NCBI GenBank assembly: GCA_029721435.1
Contig: CM056576.1
Coordinates: forward strand, 69,705,876 to 69,769,875
Direction: 5' to 3'
Source: Gymnothorax reevesii
Taxonomy: Eukaryota; Chordata; Actinopteri; Anguilliformes; Muraenidae
Length of the DNA: 64,000 nt
Shown: piece after piece, positions 22,044 to 31,577 of the stretch
How positions within the stretch are numbered: position 1 is the first letter of the stretch
Layout: every line of letters begins with the position of its first letter
The notes under the pieces: generated by a model
Seen by the model: only the letters and a program-made list of their open reading frames with translations
The model's database searches: none
What the model was told of the DNA's origin: nothing
Made by a program: the position numbers and the translations under genes

Positions 22044-23481
22044 TAGGCCTGGAAATTTCTGAAAATTTTTGAAAAAAAAGGAAACCTGACAATTTTTCGG
22101 GCAGGTACCCAGGTACCCAAAAATCACTTAAAAGAACAAAAAGCTGGTATTTTTAATCTAGACCTAGGGTTGCACGATGAACTGAATCGCGTTTATTTAA
22201 AGCACGATAAAGGTAAGTGTCACCATGAGGCAGACAGACGAGCTTGCTTATTACCTTTTCAATGACACGTACCTACTGTGGTCATTTGAAATGCTTCCGG
22301 AAAGAATTTGAAGTCTGCTAATTACCAGCAAGGTTGGACAGCCTCCATCGCCTTGGCATAATTAGCTTACCTTAAATCAATTCCTGTGTACTTTGCCTAA
22401 CTTGCAATCAAGCCATTTATTCAGCCTAACTGATCGAAACCAAAATGTGGCCTAGAATGATTAAGAAGAGATACTAAGAAGCAGACAGACCTAACCAGGC
22501 TACCGTGTTAGATTGAAAGAATGTCAATAATTTGAATAAATGGCGGACCTCTGAATTCCACCTCTTGTAGAATTTTTACATATCATTACAACAATTTCTT
22601 AAAACTGAATTTAATTTTAATATGGCCCTGGTTTTTCTGCATTTCAAAACATACACGAAGTGAAAAACATTTTGTGACACATCTCGAGCATGAAAATGAG
22701 AGGAAATATTTTCGCATTGCTCGCAATAGATAAATACAGCAAGGACTTTGCAAAAATGTTCAGGCATTGATGTTCAGACTGATCAGGTATTTTACGAATA
22801 CAATATTTTACTTTCCAAATGTATTTTCCAAGTTCATTTACTATATCAAAGTATTCGGATGTCCGACTGATGTCATTATTATCATTGAACCATCATGAAC
22901 AATCCCATCATCAAAACTCAAAATCATATCTGCATGCCTGAATTTCCCATTTCCTCATTATCATCATCATTTATCAACTTACCGAATACCGATTCGCCGT
23001 ATTCATCATCACTATTACTATCAACCGGGACTATCAATCACAACGACAATCAATATATCATGTAATTTGTATCAACATCGTCAAAATTCATCATCATAAC
23101 TGTTGAAAAGAAAAAAAAAAAAAAAAAACATGACACCGATGAAATCAAAAGGCAGCTAGCGAGCGCGAGCTGACTAGTCCAAGGAGGTAGGGATTAATTC
23201 CTCCTTGATTATATAAAATCTGCAAATTACCACTGATTGATTCTCCATCTGTTTCCCATTCAAGTAAGTTGATAAACTAATCGTTGGCGCACAATAGTCG
23301 TGAGCTACAGGAATAAATGACGTACATGTTATATCTGGGTTATGCCAGGAATGATTATCCATCATTTTATCGTGTGCTCAATCAATGTACTTACTTTTGG
23401 GAAACGGGCATTGCAATTTTCTTCCCGGGACCCGAACCTTTCGGGCGGGACCCGGGTACCTAGGTTTTAGTCACAGGCCTA
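22044..23481. mobile_element. Non-autonomous hAT element with exact 8-bp duplication
   Basis: Flanked by identical GCCAAGTG at 22036-22043 and 23482-23489. Ends are TAGGCCTG (22044) and CAGGCCTA (to 23481), exact inverted repeats of 8 bp. Subterminal regions share GGTACC/GGGTACC-rich sequence (CGGGCAGGTACCCAGGTACCC left; GGCGGGACCCGGGTACC right). The 8-bp duplication assigns it to hAT-like transposons. The 1438-bp interior has no transposase and contains TCATCATCAT-like and poly-A stretches. Confidence 0.85.
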
Positions 23482-23780
23482 GCCAAGTGAATTGGGTGCA
23501 GTTAGAAGGCCTAAGTTATTATTTGTAGAACCCATAAGGCATAAAACATGAACGCGATTTAAAAAAAAAAAAAAACTCTGAGCTTGTTCATCGTCGCAGT
23601 GAGATAACTAGGCCATGAGATGAGTCGCTCTATCATTCAGTTCCGTGACCCACCTCAGGGAAACAGGCGGACAGCAGTGAATGCAGTAGACTGAGGCATG
23701 CAGAATATGACTCTGAAATCTTCCCAGCTAAAAAGTTGATCAACAATTGACAGGAAGAACCCTAATAGCGCACTTTTTAA

Positions 23781-24108
23781 ATGTCGCGCCAAGTTACGAG
23801 CCTTGCCGCGCGTGCAGCAGACAGCCAATCAGAAGCCATAGAATGGCGGTGGGTCCTGGGCGATACACAGCTGTGCAGTGATCTGTACTACTTCCAAGAT
23901 GGCACCGGCCGTGAACACGTGAGTGCATTCACAACAACAATTTCCTCGACATTGCGTTGTATCATCCATTTCGAATCCAAAGAAGCTGGCAAGCTGCTAG
24001 CTTTCAAAAGCAACAGTTGGGAAAGGGTCAGAGAGTTCGCGGAGAAGTGGGCTGGGTTGGATTGTGAAGAAAGTGTCGTCGCAACAGATGCGATCTTTCA
24101 ACATGAAG
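23781..24108 (+). other. Candidate first exon of an unidentified gene or transposon
   Basis: An open frame from ATG 23781 runs through 109 codons to a good splice donor (ATGAAG|GTGAGC at 24108/24109). The frame stays open past the donor to 24179 with lower plausibility. The second half (CIIHFESKEAGKLLAFKSNS, then WERVREFAEKWAGLDCEES) looks like a real folded protein segment. I have a vague memory of similar HFES/GKLL...SW segments at the start of transposon-derived fish and invertebrate proteins, but cannot name a family. No following exon was identified. Confidence 0.35.
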
Positions 24109-24600
24109 GTGAGCAGCCTGGTTCGAGTAAAACTAGGTCATGTGTGTTTCACAACAATCATTCATCTTTTGTACATTGAAATATCCAGTCAAAATACATT
24201 GGTGTTAGAGATATGTCTAGTTGATGGACATTGAGATGTAATTTGTGAAACGCACCCAGATAACGATTGCTATGGTCAGTCAGTAATGTAAAGTCAGTTC
24301 CGTAGCCTAGACAAGTTAACGGTCAGTGTCCACAGACTAAATTCTGCATCACTTCAGTACTGACTCACTGGAAAGTTATGGATATGCGTTTGTGTATGAG
24401 GCGCTGTCAGCTTGTATATCGTGTGTGTGTGAGGGGCTGCCACCTTGTATGCCTGAGAGGGTGATGATGGGCTTTGGAGATCTAATGGTAGCATGTAAGA
24501 AACATATCCTTCAGATACAGAAAGAAGGGATATAGTAAGTCTAAATCAGTCTAATTATGTTGATAATTTGAATATATCTTGCGTGCAACCCGAGAATCGA
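24109..24600. other. Spacer, nothing recognised
   Basis: No gene or terminal repeat recognised between the candidate exon and the non-LTR element; the latter's 5' end is not defined. Confidence 0.35.
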
Positions 24601-24654
24601 ACTGGGAGGCCCACCTGCTGTCTTTGAGATTTATGATGCCTTTGTACTTCACAT

Positions 24655-25644
24655 ATGGAAAAACCAACTATCAGTATTATGAGTTTAAGCAAGGATGCCC
24701 AGACTTCGCCACACGTGACTATGGACACGAGCAACATGGCGGACTATACAAACCCATTTTCTGTCCTCTCCGATGAAAAAGCGGATATGTCGACTAAAAC
24801 CTGCACAATTGACGATAAAATATCCGAATATGAACGTACGATACGTAATGCTACTGAGAATGTCGTACAATCATTCGGCAAACAGAAGTCTACTACAAAC
24901 ACGAGAGGAAAAGGTTCGAGCGCGAGTGGCACCACGTTGAACGACCCCGCTGTACTCGGTGACCTGCTGACTGCACTCATGCTTGCTGTTCAACCTGTTA
25001 TACAGAAAACGGTGACCGAAGCTGTGAATGAATCAACTCAAAGGATTATCGAAGAAGTTAATGAGAAATATAATGTCCGTGATGTGGAGGTGAGAAACTT
25101 ATCTTCAAATCTTGATAATGTTAAAGCTACTGTCCACAAAAACTCGCTAGAAATAGACAAGCTGGAGCAGTACACCAGAAAAGAAAATATCAAGATTTAT
25201 GGATTGCCTGAGTCTGCTAACGAATCAACAACTGATATTGGTGTTAACATATCTGTGAACGACATAAGTGTTAGTCACCGTTTGGCACAGAGTAATACCC
25301 AAAGAGAAGCCGGCAAACCCCGACCTATCATCGTCCGGTTCGTTAGACGTGAAACGAAGACCCTTCTGATGAGAAACAAGAAGAACCTGCGTCATAATCC
25401 TGCCTACAAAGATGTCTACATAAACGACGACCTTACTGCGCTTAGAGGGAGGATAACATGTGAATTCAGGAAGGACGACGGAGTTAAAAGTGTGTGGTCC
25501 ATTGATGGTAAGATCTACTGCACGGTGGATGTTGGGAACAACAAGGTTCAGAAGAAGTCCATAGAATCGCCCAAAGACTTACTTGAACTTGGCTGGTCAG
25601 AGGAAAAGGTGAAAGGTGTTGGAACTTATCTCTTCGAAGTATAG
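24655..25644 (+). CDS. Non-LTR retrotransposon ORF1 protein
   Basis: Uninterrupted 329-codon frame. The N-terminal third is polar and low in structure. From about residue 100 a helical, probably coiled-coil segment runs through VQPVIQKTVTEAVNES and NVKATVHKNSLEIDKLE. Next comes LEQYTRKENIKIYGLPE, the characteristic entry into the RRM-like domain of L1-type ORF1 proteins, and a basic C-terminal domain (RPIIVRFVRRETKTLLMRN...). Such proteins bind the element's RNA as trimers in the ribonucleoprotein particle. The frame ends in TAG at 25642-25644, immediately followed in the same frame by the endonuclease part of ORF2. ATG 24655 is the first in-frame Met that gives this length; later Met residues (24721, 24739) are also possible. 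Confidence 0.8.
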   Translation: MEKPTISIMSLSKDAQTSPHVTMDTSNMADYTNPFSVLSDEKADMSTKTCTIDDKISEYERTIRNATENVVQSFGKQKSTTNTRGKGSSASGTTLNDPAVLGDLLTALMLAVQPVIQKTVTEAVNESTQRIIEEVNEKYNVRDVEVRNLSSNLDNVKATVHKNSLEIDKLEQYTRKENIKIYGLPESANESTTDIGVNISVNDISVSHRLAQSNTQREAGKPRPIIVRFVRRETKTLLMRNKKNLRHNPAYKDVYINDDLTALRGRITCEFRKDDGVKSVWSIDGKIYCTVDVGNNKVQKKSIESPKDLLELGWSEEKVKGVGTYLFEV

Positions 25645-26683
25645 GACGGTCCAGACCCCTATCTTTCGCGAGACATTGAGCGTGATCATAACTATGCACT
25701 TCCACGTGACGGTCGTAGGCCTACGTCTAAGGAGACTCTAAGGATTGTCAGTCTTAATGTGTGTGGCTTACATAGCAAGCTCCAATTAGGAGTATTGGAC
25801 TCTGTGCTGCAGAGTTATGACATTGCATGTTTGACTGAAACTAAAACAGACTTTGTAAATGAGTTTGACGTTCCAGGGTTTACTCCTATTGTTATGCCAA
25901 AATTGGCTAAAAACCATAAATTTGGTGGTGTTCATGGCATTTGTGTTTTTGTTAAAGATGTTAAGAGATGTTGAAGTGGTTGCAAACCCAGTTTCTGAAT
26001 CAGAGTTATGGATCAAATTTAGCAAATCTATTTGTGGTTATGAATTTCTGCTTGGCACTGTGTACATTCCTCATGAAGGTTCTAATTTTCATAATTCAGG
26101 TATTTTTGATAACGTCTTAGATGATATTATTTCTCTTAATAGCAAATATGATATTCCTATTCTCCTGGCTGGTGATTTCAATTCCAGGACCGGGTTACTG
26201 GATGATTTTGTCAATGATCAATCGGCCTTTATTGATAATGATGTTATGTCTCATGGTATTAATTGTCAAAGATTTTTTATCGATAATAACCTTGCATTGG
26301 AGAGAAGTAACCGTGATACTTATGTTAAAACAAACGGGCAGAAACTAATTGAATTATGTAATATAGCAGATCTTAAGCTGGTTAATGGTCGTGTTGGTAA
26401 TGACCGTGGAGTTGGTGATTTTACTTGCTATACTGCCTCTGGTTGTTGTGCTGTTGATTATTTCATTGCTTCTCCTTCTGTAATTCCTTTTATAAATAAT
26501 TTCTGTATTGAACCATTGGATAAATGTATTTCTGATGCTCATTGTGCTCTGAGTCTGGACATCAAAGTTATGGAAAGTAATTGTTATCCTAAGGCAGCTC
26601 TCAATAATCATGATGTTAACGAATCATACAGTAATTCATTCTTGTACTCTAATTGGGATCCGAAATTGAAAGTAGACTATATT
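25645..26683 (+). pseudogene. Non-LTR ORF2, AP-endonuclease domain only, one frameshift
   Basis: Starting right after the ORF1 TAG and in the same frame, the sequence reads through to the endonuclease N-terminus (LRIVSLNVCGL, then ACLTETKTDF) without any ATG. Near 25970 a stop (KRC*) and an indel shift the reading to the 25859-26740 frame. That frame continues with ILLAGDFNSRTG (catalytic Asp/Asn of the APE fold), TCYTASGCCAVDYFIAS and ISDAHCALSLDI (terminal Asp-His of the active site). This enzyme nicks target DNA to prime reverse transcription. The reverse transcriptase domain that should follow is absent. It is non-functional through the frameshift and truncation. Confidence 0.8.
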
Positions 26684-26958
26684 CACTCAACACTTTTGTT
26701 TTTGCTCCCATTTGTCATGAGATGGACCCATTTGTCATGAAGATCTAAAATTCATTCCAGATACACAATATTACCATATCTCTCAAACATTGTTCGCAAA
26801 TCTATCTAAATGTGTGATAGTGAGCACTTTTGCTTTGCTGAGACAATCCATCTCACCTCACAGGTGTGCCACATCAAGATGCTCATCAGACACCATGATT
26901 AGTGCACAGGTGTACCTTGCACTGCCCACAATAAAAGGCCACTCTGAAATGTGCAGTT

Positions 26959-29900
26959 TTGTCACACAGAAAAATGCCACAGATGGCGCAAGCATTGAGG
27001 GAGCGTGCAATTGGCATGCTGACAGCAGGAATGTCAACCAGATCTGTTGCTCAGGCATTTAATGTTCATTTCTCCACCATAAGCTGTCTCCAAAGGCGTT
27101 TCAGAGAATATGGCAGTACATCCAACTGGCCTCACAACCGCAGACCACGTGTAACCACACCAGCCAAGGACCTCCACATCCAGCAGGTTCACCTCCAAGA
27201 TCGTCTGAGACCAGCTACTCAGACAGCTGCTGAAACAATTGGTTTGAATAACCAAAGAATTTCTGCACAAACTATCTGAAACCGTCTCAGGGAAGCTCAA
27301 CTGCATGCTCGTCTTCCTCATCGGGGTCTTAACCTGACTCCAGATCGTCGCCGCAACAGACTTGAGTGGGCAAATGCTCACATTCGATGGCGTCTGGCAC
27401 GTTGGAGAGGTGTTCTCTTCATGGATGAATCTCGGTTTACATTGTTCAGGGCAGATGGCAGACAGCGTGTGTGGCGTCGTGTGGGTGAGCGCTTTGCTGA
27501 TATCAATGTTGTGGATCGAGTGGCCCATGGTGGTGGTGGGGTTATGGTATGGGCAGGCATCTGTTATGGACGAAGAACACAGGTGCATTTTATTGATGGC
27601 ATTTTGAATGCACAGAGATACCGTGATGAGATCCTGAGGCCCATTGTTGTGCCATACATCCATGAACCAGACCTCCCAACATTTGGAATTTGCAATTAGT
27701 ATTTTTTGCCGTAGTATCCTAATACTATACCGGGATAACTACACTGACATAATTACCCGACCGCGTGTAAGCGCCAAAGTAGACAATTATGTTAAAACTC
27801 TGTTAATAAAAGTATTGAAGAATACTCATCCAACAAAGTGACATCCAAAGAAGCTGACAGTCGACCTTGTTCAATGTGGAATGTCATCCAACAGAATTAC
27901 TTAGTGACTGTCCTCCAATCACAGATTCATTTCTACAGTAAACTTGGAAACTTAAAAGTCCTGGATCCCCCAGTCTACATAGGAACATGTCTTTTGAAAG
28001 AACTTTGAAAGAAAGTAAAGAACATCCTGAACCTTTCAGTTATCTGCAGTCAGTCATGAAACTTTGAAATACATGTGCAGGTAGGCCTACTGGACCTTCC
28101 ATTCATTGGAATGTAGGTTTTGAAAACACTATGTGGGGGGAAAATGTTTTATTTGTTTTATTTCACACCGACTACAACAAACTTTCATAAAATTATTTTA
28201 GAAAAAATAAACGAGAATAAACATGTCTCATAAATTACAAGTTTGAAAACCTACAAAATGGCGTTTGCGGAACTAGTCTAATGACAAGCAGTCACTCTAA
28301 TGGGTGTTGATGAAAAGTATCTAGAGTACGAAATTGGGATTTATATGGTCAAATATACGATCATTTCCGATCATAAACACACTAATAACATGTGATGAAT
28401 CCCAGGAATACATGTGTTTAACGGCCACACACTGCACAGTGCGCCTTATCACAAGCGTTGATTTGGTAGCCTACTTATGCAACGGCAAGCAATAGTTATC
28501 GGGCATTTATTTCTCTATGAAGCTGAATATCTCGAAACGATAGTTAAGAGTTAAATCCACAATAATTTACCGTTCTAGCGGTGTCAAACTCAAGGCTATC
28601 AGCGAAGTCGTTTTCCCGCAAAAAAAAAAAAAAAAGGTTTGATTTCTGCGAATCGCGGAATCGATCAAATTGCGAAACCGGTCAACCCACTGTACATCGA
28701 AGATTACTCGCACCCCGTCTCAGTAAAATTTATTTAAGGAAAGAACTTGAATGTTTTTCGACTTATAGTTACGTTTTAAAATGCTAATTGGTCATTTTTA
28801 ACCAATTTTTCAAAACGTTTAGCATCGTCTGTATTTGTTTCAATGACTTCTCACAACCATTCAGATAACCATTCAGATGTTCAAACATAGGCTAATGTTC
28901 GCAAAGCTTGCAACTAAAAAATAATTGCATGCAATATAAATTTAGTTCGACCATAACGACTCTTGAATGCACTAAAAAAATCAAAATAAACTATTTGCGG
29001 AACCTTACACAGGATGTTTTAGTAAGCTTATTCCATATCCATCAATAAGGAAATGCAATTAAAAAAAAGATCTGCTCAATATCTTTTCTCTAAAGGACAA
29101 TCAATATAATTGTTGTATAATTGTCACTTAAAACTGTAAACTGAATTCATGGAATTAAAAGCAGATACACCTGGCACTGATTCAATACAGCTCAGTTCCT
29201 GTCATCTCTGTTTATCACTCATTGTCACCCTAATATTCCCTTTAAGCTCATTGTAGCCTATTAAAGAATTAATTATTAGCTCAACGTGTGTCAGACATTT
29301 TCTATAAAATGCCCAATCATAAACTGACATCACATTCACAACCTGTCACGATATGACGCATTTCCGCACTGTTTAGGATGAAGATTGACACCTTGGCGAG
29401 AGACAACCTCACACCCCTGCAGGTCCGAAAACACATAATTTCAGAGAATAACGTTAGCATAAGCTCACAGGCTATTAAGTTGTATATTGCCAATTTGTTT
29501 ATTTATATTGCGGCTGGCTTTTCAAAACCAATAAATCAATTGCGGCACACTTCACTGAAGATCTACCCACAAACTCTCAGAATCACTGTTTCTGCAATAA
29601 AAAGACATAGGCCTATTTAAAATACCAAAAAAATTTTCCTTCAAAAATACAATTTCTTATATTTCGCTGTTGAATTTATCATAATAGGCTATTTTTTTTT
29701 TCTTGTTCATGCTAGGCTTTTTAAACAGAGGATCAGCCACGCGCTTTCCAGAGGTCGCATATGCTCTCACTTCCTCTTTCACTGCAAGGGAAAATAAAAA
29801 GATTTTAAAATACATAACGCAAACACACGTAATTCTAACAGTCGAAATGCCCTCGATCCTATAACTTACACGCAGTAGGCCTACTACACTCAGTTCCACA

Positions 29901-30582
29901 TGTGGTTAAATTGTCCTGTGATACGGCTCATTGGTTAGATCGTGGTTAGAAATGGGTAAGAAGGTCGAAATGTTCGAGATAACCGGGCGTGAATATAACG
30001 CCGTCTCTTTGGTTTTAACGGCGACTGAACTGTAGGATACAATCACTATACTCTGAAGTACAGCACAGATGGGTGCCCTGGAGACGGGGTTGGGCCCGCT
30101 TGTTGTCTGCTATTCTCAAGCGCGCGAAAACGGTGCTTTTCAATTTTTGAAAAAAATCGATCTTCCAATTCGTAAAAATTGGAACTGATTGCGTATTTTC
30201 GTAAATGGGTCCGAAATTCATAAAAAATATGGCAAGTTCGTACATGTTGGGAGGTCTGCATGAACATCACCTCATGTTTCAGTAAGATAATGCACGGCCC
30301 CATGTTGCAAGGATCTGTACACAATTCTTGGAAGCTGAAAATGTCCCAGTTCTTGCATGGCCAGCATACTCACCGGACATGTCACCCATTGAGCATGTTT
30401 GGGATGTGCTTGACCGGCGTATATGACAGCGCGTACCAGTTCCCACTAATATCCAGCAACTTCGCACAGCCATTGAAGAGGAGTGGACCAACATTCCACA
30501 GGCCACAATTGACAATCTGGTAAACTCTATGCGAAGATGTGTTGCACTGCATGAGGCAAATGGTGGTCACACCAGATACTGA
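26959..30582 (+). pseudogene. Tc1-like transposase, interrupted by insert and stops
   Basis: The left coding part (26959-27667) has the helix-turn-helix (ERAIGMLTAGMSTRSVAQAF, then STISCLQRRFREYGS), a second DNA-binding helix with a GRPR-like RRPRVTTP, and the catalytic core start (LFMDESRF, Asp 27424-27426). A single in-frame TGA lies at 27277-27279. The insert 27668-30258 then interrupts the gene. The frame resumes at 30259 with Asp of DNARPH at 30286-30288 (just after a TAA at 30283-30285), Glu of SPIEHVWD at 30391-30393, a TGA near 30424, and the C-terminus LHEANGGHTRY before TGA. Apart from three stops and the insert the protein is nearly complete with its DDE triad. Confidence 0.85.
27668..30258. 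mobile_element. hAT-like element inserted in the Tc1 transposase, no transposase of its own
   Basis: Flanked by identical CATGAAC at 27661-27667 and 30259-30265 (7 bp, or 8 bp with a one-base offset). Ends share a 15-bp inverted repeat, CAGACCTCCCAACAT. The 2591-bp interior has no convincing protein; it is AT-rich with an A15 run near 28620 and scattered stops. A CAG-type end and 7-8 bp duplication suggest hAT. Because its ends and duplication are sharp while the interior is non-coding, it is probably a deletion derivative of an autonomous copy elsewhere. Confidence 0.75.
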
Positions 30583-30902
30583 CTGGTTCTGAGTCCCCAG
30601 ACCCCCAATAAAGCAAAAACTGCACATTTCAGGGTGGCCTTTTATTGTGGACAGTCTAAGGTACACCTGTGCACTAATCATGGTGTGATGAGCATCTTGA
30701 TGTGGCACACCTGTGAGGTGGGATGGATTGTCTCAGCAAAGCAAAAGTGCTCACTATCACACATTTAGACAGATTTGTGAACAATGTTTGAGAGAAATGG
30801 TAATATTGTGTATCTGGAATGAATTTTAGATCTTTGAGTCCATCTCATGACAAATGGGAGCAAAAACAAAAGTGTTGCGTTTATATTTTTGTTGAGTGTA
30901 TA

Positions 30903-31577
30903 TTAAAACATACCAATGGTGCAGCCTGCGCATAGCTAGTGAAGGCCAACTGACTACAGTGTACAATGTAGAGTGATGCGTCCTATAGGGTGAGTTAGAA
31001 ATGTATCTCAGGGCAAAATGATGAAGCGGATCGAGTTTAGCCAGTGAAGTGGGACACGCAAATCTGTAGACAGCGTCACTTTAATCAAGTTGAGACAAAA
31101 ATATAATTTACTACCCGTTTGCAAGAAAATTAGGAAAAGCAAGATTTTATTCTATATAAGAAACCCAGTGTAAACTTGAGTTTCTTAGTCAACATGTCAA
31201 TGTGGTATTTAAAACTTAAATTCTTGTCCAGCCATAATCCTAGATATTTGTTTTTATCTACAATCTCAATTGGAGATCCTTCTGGGGTAATAATAGAAGT
31301 GGAAGAAACTGTAGACCTATGTGGTACAAACAGCATACACTTAGTTTAGCCACCATTCAATAGAAGTTTAGAATCAATGAGGGCATGCTGCAGAAAGAAA
31401 ATCTAACTGGAGATATGGGACAGCAGCCTCTAGAGAGGGAGCACTAGAATACAAAATAGTGTCGTCAGCATACATCTGATGCAATGAATATTTCAAATGG
31501 TCACAAATGTTATGTACGTATAGTAAAAAAAAGCAATGGCCCCAAAATGGAGCCTGGTGGAATACCCTTATCCATCC
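30903..31577 (-). pseudogene. Non-LTR reverse transcriptase fragment (C-terminal part)
   Basis: On the minus strand the sequence reads KGIPPGSILGPLLF (RT block 4, about 31570-31535), YADDT (catalytic block, about 31475-31460), KYLGLWLDKNLSFKYHIDML, then LGFLYRIKSCFS (31130). Further on, through stops, it reads LDPLHHFALRYI and THHSTLYTVVSWPSLAMRR toward 30903. These are the thumb and C-terminal motifs of fish APE-type LINEs. The catalytic YADD is intact but several stops and a shift interrupt the whole. It is cut by the Tc1 element at 30900 and by DIRS sequence at about 31578. Confidence 0.8.

Larger units (their letters stand above)
24600..26683 (+). mobile_element. APE-type non-LTR retrotransposon, 3'-truncated
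   Basis: ORF1 (24655-25644) is followed directly by the AP-endonuclease part of ORF2. The copy ends at about 26683 where a Tc1 element begins, and no plus-strand reverse transcriptase follows on the far side. The 5' boundary is uncertain. ORF1 organisation and endonuclease motifs suggest the L1/Tx1-like or a neighbouring APE clade; I cannot assign it firmly. Confidence 0.75.
26684..30900 (+). mobile_element. Tc1-like transposon with ~220-bp terminal repeats, split by a hAT-like insert
   Basis: The left end (about 26684-26930, CACTCAACACTTTTGTTTTTGCTCCCATTTGTCATGAG...) and the right end (about 30640-30900, ending GTTGAGTGTA) are long near-identical inverted repeats. The left copy has lost about 18 bp (the AAAAATATAAACGCAA stretch) close to its tip and contains a short local duplication (CCCATTTGTCATGA twice). 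The right end is followed by TA. Without the internal 2.6-kb insert the element is about 1.6 kb, normal for Tc1. It separates two oppositely oriented non-LTR fragments. Confidence 0.88.

Noticed and set aside
22860..23110. TCATCATCAT-rich stretch as a possible CRISPR-like or regulatory array
   Set aside because: Irregular low-complexity sequence inside a hAT element, with no regular repeat and spacer pattern. CRISPR arrays are not expected in a vertebrate genome.
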